25,729 bases of DNA, from NCBI GenBank assembly GCA_002497295.1, contig DANO01000010.1, forward strand, positions 1 through 25,729, written 5' to 3'. Below are positions 18,001 through 25,446 of this stretch, one piece after another. The notes under the pieces were generated by a model that saw only the letters and a program-made list of their open reading frames with translations, searched no databases and was not told where the DNA came from. This DNA is from Euryarchaeota archaeon UBA171 (GTDB taxonomy: Archaea > Thermoplasmatota > Poseidoniia > Poseidoniales > Thalassarchaeaceae). The position numbers were made by a program, and so were the translations under genes. Numbering within the stretch: the stretch's first letter is position 1; each line of letters begins with the position of its first letter.

Positions 18001-20130
18001 CATGGTTTTTCTGGGGGGGACCTGAACTCAGCAGCTGCAGGGGCACACGGAGTCGCAATGAGTTACGGTAGAGAGCGTCCCAATGTGACAATCAGAGCAG
18101 TCGATTTAAATCCAGAATTACTCGATAATCCTGAGTCTGCCGCACTCGCAATACTTGCAGAGATGACCAGGAAGACAGGGCCGATTGAGGTGGGTATCGA
18201 TGCCGATCTAAAGAGACAAAGAATTGCCCTAAGAATTTCAGATGCTCCTTCACCTCAGATATCCCTCAATCCTAGCGACGTATGGATTGTGAGTGGTGGG
18301 GCTGCAGGGGTTACTGCAGAATGCATGATACGCCTTGCATCAAGTGAGAAATCCGATTCGCCTACATTCATCTTGCTCGGCAGGACCGCCTTGGACCCGG
18401 AATTGGCCAATCTAGCGAATTCAGATGAGGAGGACATGGAGGACGAAAAGACCCGATTAAAGCAACATCTAGATTCAATCAGCAGCTCCGGGAAAGTCAC
18501 TCTAAAGCAGTGGGATGATGCCTGGCAATCTAAGAAACGGGCCATCGGGATTCATTCTACTCTTTCGAGACTCAGAGCCGCCGGAGCCATCGCAGAATAC
18601 GTCTCAGTCGATGTCACATCAAGGACGTCTGTAGATACAGCTATCGACTCAATCATCCGTAATTACGGGCCCATAACTGGTATAGTGCACGGCGCAGGTA
18701 TTGAGGACTCCACACCTTTCGATTCAAAGTCGGACGAAATCGTACAGAAGGTCATGGGCGTAAAAGTAGGCGGCTGGCTGTCGATTTATGATTCGATATC
18801 TTCGAGAAAGCAGCCAGTTAGATTCGCATGTTCATTCACGTCCGTAGCCGGAAGATTGGGCAATGCAGCCCAACTAGACTACTGTGCAGCGAACAGGATA
18901 TTGGATGCCGAACATACCAGGATATCCTCGGAAGACACGGTCTCTATCTCAATTGCTTGGTCGCCTTGGGCCGGTGCGGGGATGGCTACAAGGGGATCGC
19001 TGGAAACTGTATTTGATCGTGCAGGAGTGGATATGATACCCGTCGACGAAGGTGCCCGTATGTTCGTTGAAGAGGTATTGGGGTCAGCAGGCACGCCAGT
19101 CCTTATCGCGGGAAAAATGGGCTCTCTAGATCACAGAAAATCAGTAAGAAGAAAAGAAGTCCATCTGCCTCCAAGCGCGTCTTCTAATTATGGTGACCCT
19201 CTTACCTTCCCGATGATTCAGCAGATACTCAAATGCGATATCGATGTGAAGGCAGTTGCCTCTATCGTCCTGGATCCGGATTCACACACATATCTCAGAG
19301 ACCACTCAATATCTGGAGTGCCATACTTTCCAGGGGTAATGGCTCTTGAGATGATGGCTGAGACTGTTAGCCTGTGTTCGAATAATGGCAAAGTTGCCAG
19401 CTTCGAGAATGTTGAGTTCGGAATACCCGTGAAAATTACTAGAGGGACTAAGGAAATTCGTTGTACTGTTGAATCCATCCAGCACGATGGCGCTGAGATA
19501 GCATTTTCTTGCACCATAGAGTCCATGGCCCCCGGAGGGCTCAAGCAATCGATAATCCATCACAAGGCCATTGCAATATTGCGTCCTTCTGTGGAAATTG
19601 AATCAATTCCTGACATTATCCCGGAGGAAGAAGACGGATCAAGAATACTTGCCTCAGCAGATATCTACAATCACATGTTTCATGGGCCAAGATTCCAACC
19701 ATTGATTGGAGTGGTAGCATCCATTCAGAATGAAAACAGCCGGGGAATCGAAGCACGTGTACACGCTGTCGGAGACATCCCCAATCCAGAGTTATTCAAT
19801 ATGGGAGCGGGTGAAAAGCAACCCAAGATGATAGCACACCCTATGCTCATCGAGTCATGTTTCCAGGCAGCTGGTCTAACATCAATGGATATCGATGGTA
19901 CCGACTCGCTCCCCGTGGGCGCACGCAGGATAGTCTTGCCAGGAGAGATTTCAGACGGTTCGATAACCGTCTTGTCCGTTAGAACCGGGTCTTCACCCGA
20001 TTCTTCCACTCTTCACGATTCAGTAATAAGACTCGATGGCACTCCTGTGCTCAAAATTGATGACCTCATGATGAAATCAATGACAACCCTGGATGCTAGC
20101 GAGCGCCCAGGTTTGATAGATGTGGAGTAG
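12025..20130 (+). CDS. Giant type I polyketide/fatty-acid synthase, PfaA-like: KS-AT-ACP*-KS-ACP-ACP-KR-DH
   Basis: The protein has about 2,701 residues numbered from ATG 12025; a GTG at 12013 would overlap the fabI stop. Domains in order: KS1 (12-475) with C219, H353 and H392; malonyl-type AT (618-925) with GHSLGEYAA (Ser719) and HAFH (821-824); a degenerate ACP-like region (1013-1080, GFDDSM); KS2 (1097-1558) with C1302, H1450 and H1490 in unusual surroundings (HEPYTPPRGG, KGYTGHPMG, GMGGAG instead of GEGAG); two near-identical ACPs with GIDSIKQAE (Ser1697, Ser1811); KR (1880-2370) with GGAAGVT, S2273, Y2286 and N2290; and a double-hotdog DH (about 2395-2690) with DHSISGVPYFPG (His2427), FHGPRFQ and HPMLIESCFQ (Glu2610). 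The KR-DH part resembles PUFA-synthase PfaA. There is no enoyl reductase, chain-length-factor or thioesterase domain. With FabI and the PPTase it should make a fully reduced acyl chain. Confidence 0.93.
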   Translation: MKSSGTDHEAFEPIAIIGVGALLPDANDASEFWQNILDARCSIKQLPNDRWNSEDHWVIGGPKNVDEGKTYSKIGAWIDGYEFDWRRWRLPPSSLPQIDPCQQWAVSVSAAALEDAGYLGENARLSIPRETTGVIFANALGGENRTRSTERVLIDRYERHARESGISKEDFSKLKQSILNGSPRVDEDTMPGELANVVAGRVANLLDLQGPNYTTDAACASAIAAVLDACHLLHSRQVDMMIAGAADRTMDPSTFAKFSAIGALSPNHSVPFDRRANGFVMGEGAGALILKRLEDALLDNDRIYSVIRGIGASSDGRGKGITAPSQRGQIQAINRAYAQAGYNLSSVELIEAHGTSTSVGDATELASLAEAYGDRLLPGSVAVGSVKSQIGHLKAAAGLAGILKAVLALHNRTIPPSAGFEEPNDTVPWANVPFYVPTTSGTWPEPSSHPRRAGVSAFGFGGTNFHIALEQYHPEVHTELSNSWRSRLDLLAGRVDSEDVKRLSWNHLKALEGGVLLLNADSLEDMLLKLKRASSELFNGKPTFDESPAGRRLSRELPLYSSDFKAKGIRLSLVAVTWTQLEKRLSIAIDSIEDPERYLFLESQQILIETKPVDDNAKLVHMYPGQGSQYLGMTLDLAQRYRVVSSTWAEADQIMYPVIQDSLSRLVLSNDLAGADLEAAQRRLTQTEYTQPAMLTADLAIDRLLAEHRIRPDMVAGHSLGEYAALMVSGILSFQDAMRAAAARGTEMGSVDVPDPGLMAAVGAPADRVIEAISQIDGYVIAANRNSPNSTVIAGETEAVRLAMKVLSDAGATVIPLQTSHAFHTEIVAPANGPLKRFLESIDISLPDIPITANVDGSFYPLEAENVRSSILEKLAPQMSSPVNWIDQIETMYASGARLFLEVGPKRALSSTVSDILGDNAKSSTTNHPKVGGIATFLGALAFLSINGKQPIMDEWGANILSSEFRSRPSDIDMSSESNDLEALRTRSRPLPRAPRENSSGRYVVTSDPMLKSADTVARILAEETGYPANVLRGRVDLTELGFDDSMLPRVVEKLSKYGKFTGLKPERISTVEDLVEWYGPKTTPEKFESAIPEAPVVSGVSLGVPGMSEVFDEGVWDAILAGRNLISELSTEMKQKLVDKKIVRLVKSEDGTSRLVSADTFETVPQLAGRGGVFDLIEQYGIDPKLVEAFDIATSLAFASGLEALRDAGLPLFPIEQTNSSGMRVIRRWALPESERDRTGVIFASVFPGLEKAIEHALKDSNSEESQFDRKYLLQVLSMGHSQFASWVGARGPNLAINNACASTPAAFAIAEDWMARGRCDRVIIVSGDDSTSDTLMPWIGSGFAGAGAHAMGNTVEEVALPFDARRHGMLLGMGGAGFVLERLEDTKDRGIVPYVELLGAEIANSAFHPTRLDTEHAASVMESFVSRMEDRWGLERTDMANRMTFMSHEPYTPPRGGSASAEVSALRHVFGRNASDILITNAKGYTGHPMGVGLEDAVVIRGLAAGILPPVANHMVDDPALGTLNLCKGGQHNLDLALRHGAGFGSQIALTLVRRIAVSDTERFDINRISNWTLQASGGTNVDLRVIKRKLVAYVDADENLVGGIAGEEYSPEPISELIIHSKPDENIRPIIQPAKTKTLEIAPATKPKSAVLKIPSDIDDTRVKVLEIVAEFTGYPQEFIEMDADMEGELGIDSIKQAEIMAEIRSSFALPLDEEFQLRDHPTLAHILVYISSMNGVQTTQQPDSGKQKSLDAPVPRENSNVTAEPVKSQSDEEILSRILPIVVLHTGYPQEFIEMDADMEGELGIDSIKQAEIMSDIRSEFNLEVDEGFQIRDHPTLGHVVSYVSGFNGGETTLPRNPGTQNKNDSYDFPEIHRHRIEIENMAPLAMGNLPSQILITRDQRGVADALSLKLQPLGVSPIFVDEGGNEEIRNVDTAVIHLTPLDAEGTLTSDPDPLGWAVSTHSLLKDFDTNADLQFQTFVTVSALDGVHGFSGGDLNSAAAGAHGVAMSYGRERPNVTIRAVDLNPELLDNPESAALAILAEMTRKTGPIEVGIDADLKRQRIALRISDAPSPQISLNPSDVWIVSGGAAGVTAECMIRLASSEKSDSPTFILLGRTALDPELANLANSDEEDMEDEKTRLKQHLDSISSSGKVTLKQWDDAWQSKKRAIGIHSTLSRLRAAGAIAEYVSVDVTSRTSVDTAIDSIIRNYGPITGIVHGAGIEDSTPFDSKSDEIVQKVMGVKVGGWLSIYDSISSRKQPVRFACSFTSVAGRLGNAAQLDYCAANRILDAEHTRISSEDTVSISIAWSPWAGAGMATRGSLETVFDRAGVDMIPVDEGARMFVEEVLGSAGTPVLIAGKMGSLDHRKSVRRKEVHLPPSASSNYGDPLTFPMIQQILKCDIDVKAVASIVLDPDSHTYLRDHSISGVPYFPGVMALEMMAETVSLCSNNGKVASFENVEFGIPVKITRGTKEIRCTVESIQHDGAEIAFSCTIESMAPGGLKQSIIHHKAIAILRPSVEIESIPDIIPEEEDGSRILASADIYNHMFHGPRFQPLIGVVASIQNENSRGIEARVHAVGDIPNPELFNMGAGEKQPKMIAHPMLIESCFQAAGLTSMDIDGTDSLPVGARRIVLPGEISDGSITVLSVRTGSSPDSSTLHDSVIRLDGTPVLKIDDLMMKSMTTLDASERPGLIDVE
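17049..17136 (+). repeat. Near-identical ACP-coding direct repeat, copy 1
   Basis: This 88-base block in the first ACP matches the block at 17391-17478 with only three substitutions (17101 T/C, 17121 G/A, 17130 A/G), all silent. It encodes helix I-II of the ACP including the phosphopantetheine Ser. The flanking ACP sequence is clearly more diverged, which points to recent duplication or gene conversion of the core. Confidence 0.9.
17391..17478 (+). repeat. Near-identical ACP-coding direct repeat, copy 2
   Basis: This is the second copy of the ACP core block, 342 bases (114 codons) downstream of the first and in the same frame. The encoded segment from TGYPQEF to KQAEIM is identical in both carriers, while the linker between them (rich in Gln, Pro and Ser) is unique. 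Confidence 0.9.
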
Positions 20131-20135
20131 GGAAT

Positions 20136-20762
20136 ATGCTCCAACGTGCCTCTAAGCTCGTATCAAATGAAAAATCATTTAAGATCCATTTTGTGGAGCA
20201 TTCTGCTCATTCTGAAGATACAACCAAACCCCCTCTTCTAGATCCTAAAATAATGGCCTCCAAGAGCCCCAAAAGAATACTACATCATATTTCAGGGAGA
20301 CACGCTCTTTCAAAAATTTCGCAGTCTAGAGACGGCGACATTTTCCAAATTGTGCCTGACTTAGGCGGTTGTCTGATTCGTGATGGTCGAATTTTTCAGA
20401 GATGTAGCATATCTCATTCTGATCATGGGGCTGTGGCTGTGATAGCGCCCCCCGATATGCCTGTGGGGGTGGATCTGGAACCTAGAAATCGGAAAGTATC
20501 CCAGGGGGCATTGAATCTGATATTGAATGAAGAGGAACAAAATGATGCTTATGACGAGCGCTCAAGACTCCTGATATGGATGTCGAAAGAAGCTATTTCG
20601 AAAGCCCTCGGTATTGGCATGTCAATTTCGAAGGACATCACGTATGATGGAAAATCATGGGTCGCTATGGGATCAAGATGGTCGATAAATAGCCATGATA
20701 TCGAAATCTCAGACGTAGATCACATCGCCGTGATCGCTTTGAGGATCACGGAAGAGACTTGA
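20136..20762 (+). CDS. Sfp-type 4'-phosphopantetheinyl transferase
   Basis: This 208-residue enzyme would load the CoA-derived arm onto the synthase's ACP serines. It has the magnesium-binding GVDLEP motif (D113, E115) and the family signature WMSKEAISKALGIG (W148, K151, E152, K156), plus SISHSDHGAVAV and an upstream SGRHALSK segment. It starts five bases after the synthase stop, with GGAG-like bases just before ATG 20136, so it is almost certainly co-transcribed with its carrier substrate. Its last 17 bases overlap the convergent etfA gene. Confidence 0.92.
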   Translation: MLQRASKLVSNEKSFKIHFVEHSAHSEDTTKPPLLDPKIMASKSPKRILHHISGRHALSKISQSRDGDIFQIVPDLGGCLIRDGRIFQRCSISHSDHGAVAVIAPPDMPVGVDLEPRNRKVSQGALNLILNEEEQNDAYDERSRLLIWMSKEAISKALGIGMSISKDITYDGKSWVAMGSRWSINSHDIEISDVDHIAVIALRITEET

Positions 20763-21663
20763 TGGCCTCATGCAGGATTGGCAGCGCGTCTTCCCACTGA
20801 GCAACGATCCCGTAGTCGGCAACACCGAAGATAGGTGCTTCTGGATCCTTGTTGATGGCGAGAATGTATCTGCTTGATCGCATACCGGCTAGGTGCTGAA
20901 TCGCACCAGATATTCCGACTGCAATGTAGAGGGATGGGGTGACGGTTTTACCCGTTTGGCCAACTTGCATGCTGTGGGGAAGACCCCATTCGTCTACAAC
21001 TGCACGACTAGCACCTACTGCGGCACCGAGAGAATCAGCAACAGATTCCAGTTTTTCAAAATTAGATTGATCTCCAAGGCCCCTTCCCCCTGAAATTATG
21101 ATGTCAGCTTCCGAGACGTCGAGACGTTCTCCTGCCTTGGCAATTGCTTCTAAGATTGCAATTTTCAAATTCTCTCCGGAATCAACCGTCGAAACATCTG
21201 CAGAACCCCCAGATTCCGCTGATTCAATTGCGTTCGGACGGATTGTAATGACTGCATCACCACTCACGGAGATACTTTCTACAGCCTTGCCGGAGTAGGA
21301 TGGTCTCTCGAGCTTTAACCCTGGGGCTATAGACGTCACATCCTGCACAACTGAACGCCCAAGACCTGCTGCAATACTCGCTGAAAGCTCCCTCCCTATA
21401 GGGGTAGTAGCCATCAGCACAGTGCCATCGACAAGACCTGATATTGCCGCTGACCATGTCGATGAATCGAATACTGAAAAGCAGGCCCCATTGAGTTTTA
21501 TGACCTTCTCAACACCCTGTATTTTCGACGCCTCATCAGCACCATTTCCGCCGGGTATGATTACAGTACATGATCCACCGATAATCGATGCCGCCCTCAC
21601 TAATTGCGGCAAGGTAGGGTGCATTCCTTCTTCATGCGGTTCTGAAACGATTGTTACACTCAT
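20746..21663 (-). CDS. etfA: Electron transfer flavoprotein subunit alpha
   Basis: EtfA binds the FAD that accepts electrons from acyl-CoA dehydrogenases. The 305-residue protein has the C-terminal FAD-binding signature: GGRGLGDQSNFEKLE, GQTGKTVTPSLYIAVGISGA, and INKDPEAPIFGVADYGIV. The start ATG 21663 has a perfect GAGGAGGT ribosome-binding site and follows etfB after 12 bases. The 3' end overlaps the phosphopantetheinyl transferase gene tail to tail by 17 bases. Confidence 0.95.
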   Translation of the reverse strand: MSVTIVSEPHEEGMHPTLPQLVRAASIIGGSCTVIIPGGNGADEASKIQGVEKVIKLNGACFSVFDSSTWSAAISGLVDGTVLMATTPIGRELSASIAAGLGRSVVQDVTSIAPGLKLERPSYSGKAVESISVSGDAVITIRPNAIESAESGGSADVSTVDSGENLKIAILEAIAKAGERLDVSEADIIISGGRGLGDQSNFEKLESVADSLGAAVGASRAVVDEWGLPHSMQVGQTGKTVTPSLYIAVGISGAIQHLAGMRSSRYILAINKDPEAPIFGVADYGIVAQWEDALPILHEAIKSLP

Positions 21664-21675
21664 GTCATGACCTCC

Positions 21676-22431
21676 TCAGATTACGTTAGCCTCTTCTCTC
21701 AGTTTGGTTACGACTTCAGAGGCAGAAGCCGCACCTTGGAATGTCTGCCCGGCAGGTTTCTCTGGAGGGTATCCGACTGATTCGACATTTACGCCGCCAT
21801 CTTCCATCGAAACACCGAGATCAGCAGGTGATAGCGACTCTATAGGCTTCTTTTTAGCCATCATGATGCCTCTCACATTCGGCCTTCGTAGCTCTTCATC
21901 ACCTTTGTCGAATGCAAATACGCATGGGCCATTCACCGAAACACGTTCCATGCCCGAAGAAGTCGACCGAGTTGCCACGAAGTTGCCGTCAACCACTTTT
22001 ACCTCTGAGACAAGGCCCACACAGGGAAGGCCTAGCATCTGTGCAACCCCTGGCGCTGTAGAGCCAGAGTTGGTGTCTGCTGCTTGCTTACCTGCGAGAA
22101 CGATATCCGCTTCTGATTTACGGACAGCAGCCGCCAGAGCACTCTGAAGAGATAGTGACCCCGTATCCCCCTCATACAATACGTGCATCAGCTCATCAGC
22201 GCCAACCGCTGCGGCGTCGATAAGAGACTTGGAAGAACGCTGCGGTCCAAGCGTAATTGCAACTACCTTCGCCCCTGATTCGCTTTGCAATTTAAGTGCG
22301 GCTTCAAGGGCGTATTCATCATACGGGCTGATCGTCCATTTCGATATAGAGCCCTCGTCTACCAATCCACCGGATATACTGATTCTTGCTGTTGTGTCTG
22401 GTACTTGCTTGATTAGGACGGCTACCTTCAT
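21676..22431 (-). CDS. etfB: Electron transfer flavoprotein subunit beta
   Basis: This 251-residue EtfB opens with the family start MKVAVLIKQVPDT and includes DEYALEAALKL, VVAITLGPQ and the AMP-site region VLAGKQAADTNSGSTAPGVAQMLGLP. It dimerises with EtfA to carry electrons from the neighbouring acyl-CoA dehydrogenase to an ETF:quinone oxidoreductase, which is not in this window. GGTGATCGC precedes ATG 22431. Confidence 0.95.
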   Translation of the reverse strand: MKVAVLIKQVPDTTARISISGGLVDEGSISKWTISPYDEYALEAALKLQSESGAKVVAITLGPQRSSKSLIDAAAVGADELMHVLYEGDTGSLSLQSALAAAVRKSEADIVLAGKQAADTNSGSTAPGVAQMLGLPCVGLVSEVKVVDGNFVATRSTSSGMERVSVNGPCVFAFDKGDEELRRPNVRGIMMAKKKPIESLSPADLGVSMEDGGVNVESVGYPPEKPAGQTFQGAASASEVVTKLREEANVI

Positions 22432-22479
22432 GCGATCACCATACGTCGCTTCAGTAGCAGCCCTATCAATACAACGGAA

Positions 22480-23652
22480 TCAGGCTTCTCTTGTAAAAGC
22501 CTGAATGCCGGTTATGTGTCTTCCTAATATCAGATTGTGTATGTCGTGAGTCCCCTCGTACGTCTTGACAGATTCGAGATTTGCCATGTGCCGCATGACA
22601 GGATATTCATCCAGTATACCATTCGCACCGTGGATGTCTCTAGCAACCCGCGCAATTTCGAGAGCTATGTCCACATTGTTCATTTTCGCAAGAGATATGT
22701 GTTCAGGCACCCATTCTCCTGAATCCTTCTTGACGCCCAGGTGGTATGCGAGAAGTTGCGCCTTTGTGATCTCGCGAAGCATCCAGGCCAATTTATTCTG
22801 CACCAACTGGTAAGCCGCTATTGGATGATCGAATTGAATCCGACTCATCGCATAGCTCCTCGCTGAGTCGAAGCATGACTGAGCAGCGCCAACCGCGCCC
22901 CATGAGATCCCAAATCTAGCATTGTTGAGACATGAAAAGGGCCCTCTGAGCCCTTTAACGCCCGGAAGGATTCTATCTTTTGGAATCTTGCAGTCTTGGA
23001 ATACAAGTTCTGATGTGACGCTAGCCTTTAGCGAATGCTTCCCTTTCATCTCTGGTGCAGAGAAACCCTCATCCCCTTTCTCGACGATGAAACCTCTGAT
23101 GACTCCGTCTAGTTTGGCCCAGACTACTGCCAAATCGGCAATAGTCCCATTTGTGATCCACATCTTCGCACCATTCAGAATATAGTGGTCATCATCCTCT
23201 TCAGCCTTGGTCACCATGTCGCCGGGATTCGATCCGTAGTCTGGTTCAGTTAATCCGAAGCAACCGATTAGCTCTCCACTTGCCATCTTGGGTAGATACT
23301 TCTCTTTCTGTTCCTCACTTCCGAAATCCCATATTGGGTACATCGCAAGAGAACCTTGCACACTTGCGAAGGATCTGATTCCGCTATCTCCCCTTTCCAA
23401 TTCCCGGCAAATCACGCCGTAGGCAGTGTAAGAAAGTCCGGGGCACCCATATCCCTTCAATGGGGCTCCCAATATCCCCATGCCGCCAAGCTCCTGGCGC
23501 CACTCATCTAGGAAGACCCCCTCTCTGCAAGCATTCTCTATTTTTGGAATAACTGATTCATCCACCCAGTCTCTCACGGCGTCGCGAATCATGCGTTCTT
23601 CATCTGTAAGGAGTGAATCAACATCGTAGAAGTCGAGTGCCTCGTATCCCAT
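22480..23652 (-). CDS. Acyl-CoA dehydrogenase, glutaryl-CoA dehydrogenase type
   Basis: The 390-residue FAD enzyme closely follows the glutaryl-CoA dehydrogenase subfamily. It has IRSFASVQGSL (R93, the counterpart of the Arg that binds the substrate carboxylate), CFGLTEPDYGSNPGDM, ARFGISWGAVGAA, and TYEGTHDIHNLILGRHITGIQAF with catalytic Glu366. GCDH oxidises and decarboxylates glutaryl-CoA to crotonyl-CoA in lysine and tryptophan breakdown. Electrons would pass to EtfAB, encoded just downstream. ATG 23652 was preferred over a GTG at 23697 because it gives the family N-terminus. A broader acyl-CoA specificity is possible. Confidence 0.9.
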   Translation of the reverse strand: MGYEALDFYDVDSLLTDEERMIRDAVRDWVDESVIPKIENACREGVFLDEWRQELGGMGILGAPLKGYGCPGLSYTAYGVICRELERGDSGIRSFASVQGSLAMYPIWDFGSEEQKEKYLPKMASGELIGCFGLTEPDYGSNPGDMVTKAEEDDDHYILNGAKMWITNGTIADLAVVWAKLDGVIRGFIVEKGDEGFSAPEMKGKHSLKASVTSELVFQDCKIPKDRILPGVKGLRGPFSCLNNARFGISWGAVGAAQSCFDSARSYAMSRIQFDHPIAAYQLVQNKLAWMLREITKAQLLAYHLGVKKDSGEWVPEHISLAKMNNVDIALEIARVARDIHGANGILDEYPVMRHMANLESVKTYEGTHDIHNLILGRHITGIQAFTREA

Positions 23653-23704
23653 AATATCGTTACACCCGCCGAGGCAGAGTCCCTTCAAGGTTCGCACTTC
23701 GATT

Positions 23705-24820
23705 TCATCTACTCGATCTAGTAGACCATATCCCTATGGCCATCACGCCCATGATTCCAAATGATAGCATGGTCACCAATTTCGGCAATCCTTGAGCCAC
23801 ACCCGCCTCTTCAGGAACCAGTAGCGCAACAGTTCCATCTCGAGTCATTATCCAGTGGTTGCCGCTATCGCCATCCCACACCCCTGTTATGGTGGAACCA
23901 CTCACGCCGAATGATTGGCCAACAATCGCCTCATTGGTGAGCCAGGTGAATGTGCCGCCCCCTAAAGGCCGGTGTTCCATGATTTCAGCAGGTGTTGCCG
24001 TGATTAGAATTTGATCCGAAGAGGTCAACGAGATAGAGCGAGGCGTTCCATCGATTCCCTCCAAAGTCTGCATGTTCAACCCAACTACTCCTGACTCAAA
24101 ATTAATTTCTGCAATCGATCGATCCATGGATATCGCAATACAAACAGGTACCCCCCCAGATCTGCAAACAATATCCGACCAAGATGAGCCACTCCCCCCG
24201 ATCCAAGATAGAATGTGGTCCCTATCGATCATCCCGATGCCCTCCTCTGCGGATGCCACCAAACACACAAACGGATCAGGAAGACAGTCTATACTCGATA
24301 TTGGTGATCCGCCAGTGCCTGGCATGGGCACAATCTCCGAACTACCATTTCCCGCTGGACGCATGCGATACAGGGTGCCATCCGAACTTCCCAGATATGC
24401 CCATTCGCCATTCGCATTCCAGGATACGGCCTGCATGGTGTCGTACCCTACTGACTGAGCCGATGTCGCCCTCTCTATCGAATGGTCTGAAATCGCATAC
24501 CTGAGGACTGATCCGTTTTCACCCACAATCAGCGCTGTGTTGCCACCAGGGTGGTAATCAGAATCTAACAGATCCGAATCCGAGATATCTGCAAGAGGTA
24601 TCATGGTGCTTGGAGATGACTTATCCATCGACACAGCATATCCTTCTGCACCTACTATCACAACCCAATTCGAAGCCGGATGAATAGCAGCATCTTCTAT
24701 CCCTGGATCATATTCCATCAATGTAAACGAGTGATCTATCCTCATCACTGAACCATCTTCTGCATTCGCTGTAGGGGCCATCCCTAGCAACATCAGAAAC
24801 ACCAGCAACCTTGCGGCCAT
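23705..24820 (-). CDS. Secreted, membrane-anchored beta-propeller-like protein
   Basis: No named family is recognised. The 371-residue protein starts with a clear signal peptide (MAARLLVFLMLLGMAPTANA) and ends with one transmembrane helix (LVTMLSFGIMGVMAIGIW) plus a short basic tail, so most of it should face outside. The body has WD40-like repeats with [AN]W-x-YLGSSDGTLYRM and similar units (VVIVGAEGYAVSM, ALIVGENGSVLRY). ATG 24820 was chosen; a GTG at 24832 would add four residues. It precedes the GCDH gene by 52 bases on the same strand, possibly as the first gene of that operon. Confidence 0.72.
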   Translation of the reverse strand: MAARLLVFLMLLGMAPTANAEDGSVMRIDHSFTLMEYDPGIEDAAIHPASNWVVIVGAEGYAVSMDKSSPSTMIPLADISDSDLLDSDYHPGGNTALIVGENGSVLRYAISDHSIERATSAQSVGYDTMQAVSWNANGEWAYLGSSDGTLYRMRPAGNGSSEIVPMPGTGGSPISSIDCLPDPFVCLVASAEEGIGMIDRDHILSWIGGSGSSWSDIVCRSGGVPVCIAISMDRSIAEINFESGVVGLNMQTLEGIDGTPRSISLTSSDQILITATPAEIMEHRPLGGGTFTWLTNEAIVGQSFGVSGSTITGVWDGDSGNHWIMTRDGTVALLVPEEAGVAQGLPKLVTMLSFGIMGVMAIGIWSTRSSR

Positions 24821-24870
24821 GATGCTCGACACGACTCATCCCGCTTAGCCACTGCGTTCAGCAGGTAGGC

Positions 24871-25437
24871 ATGCCCACCACGGACAGCCTTCAAATCCCC
24901 TCGGACATCCCACGGCACATGGAGCGCTTCGATGTAAAGCGAGGAGTAGTCAAGACAGTGGCAGCAGACGGAGGGCTATCGGCCCTTGCAAAGAGATATT
25001 TCGACGACGTCGAAAAGATTGATGCAGATGCATTTGTAGCTTCCCACGGAATCATGACCTCCATCGAAGGAAAGTATGACGATTCAGGTGCGTTGAGAGT
25101 CGACATAACAAACGTCCCTCCAAATTTCGATGATCCGGATGCGGTACGCGCTGCTATGGATGCTAGAAAGCGATGGACACAGTTTCTCGATGAGGCAACA
25201 GGATACAACTCAAAGCAGAGAGGCGACAAAGCAAAAGAATGGGCCAAGAAGGCAACAAAAGCAAAGTCAGGCGTCTCATCAGCTCGGCATTTCATGTCGA
25301 TGTCAGAGAACTTGGCGGAAGATGTGAAGTCAAAGGCAAACGCACTAATTGAGGAAATAGAAGAGGCATTGGAGAACGGGGAAAACACCCGCGCGGCTGG
25401 AAGAGCAGAGAAGCTCGGTAAACTACTGAGCGCGTGA
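24871..25437 (+). CDS. Uncharacterised archaeal protein, DUF5611-like
   Basis: The product has 188 residues. The N-terminal part (MERFDVKRGVVKTVAA to QFLDEATGYNSKQR) resembles the small archaeal DUF5611 domain, where a KRG start and a TGY-x-KQR end are typical; this is recalled, not searched. A basic helical region (AKEWAKKATKAK) and a long amphipathic helix rich in Glu and Lys (DVKSKANALIEEIEEALENGE) follow. No function is known. It is divergent from the propeller gene across a short gap and stops nine bases before tyrS, so it is probably co-transcribed with it. Confidence 0.7.
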   Translation: MPTTDSLQIPSDIPRHMERFDVKRGVVKTVAADGGLSALAKRYFDDVEKIDADAFVASHGIMTSIEGKYDDSGALRVDITNVPPNFDDPDAVRAAMDARKRWTQFLDEATGYNSKQRGDKAKEWAKKATKAKSGVSSARHFMSMSENLAEDVKSKANALIEEIEEALENGENTRAAGRAEKLGKLLSA

Positions 25438-25446
25438 GGATTCGAT

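Noticed and set aside
22480..23652. The acyl-CoA dehydrogenase as the enoyl reductase of the synthase
   Set aside because: It carries the GCDH residues and is encoded on the opposite strand with EtfAB; FabI in the synthase operon is the better candidate.
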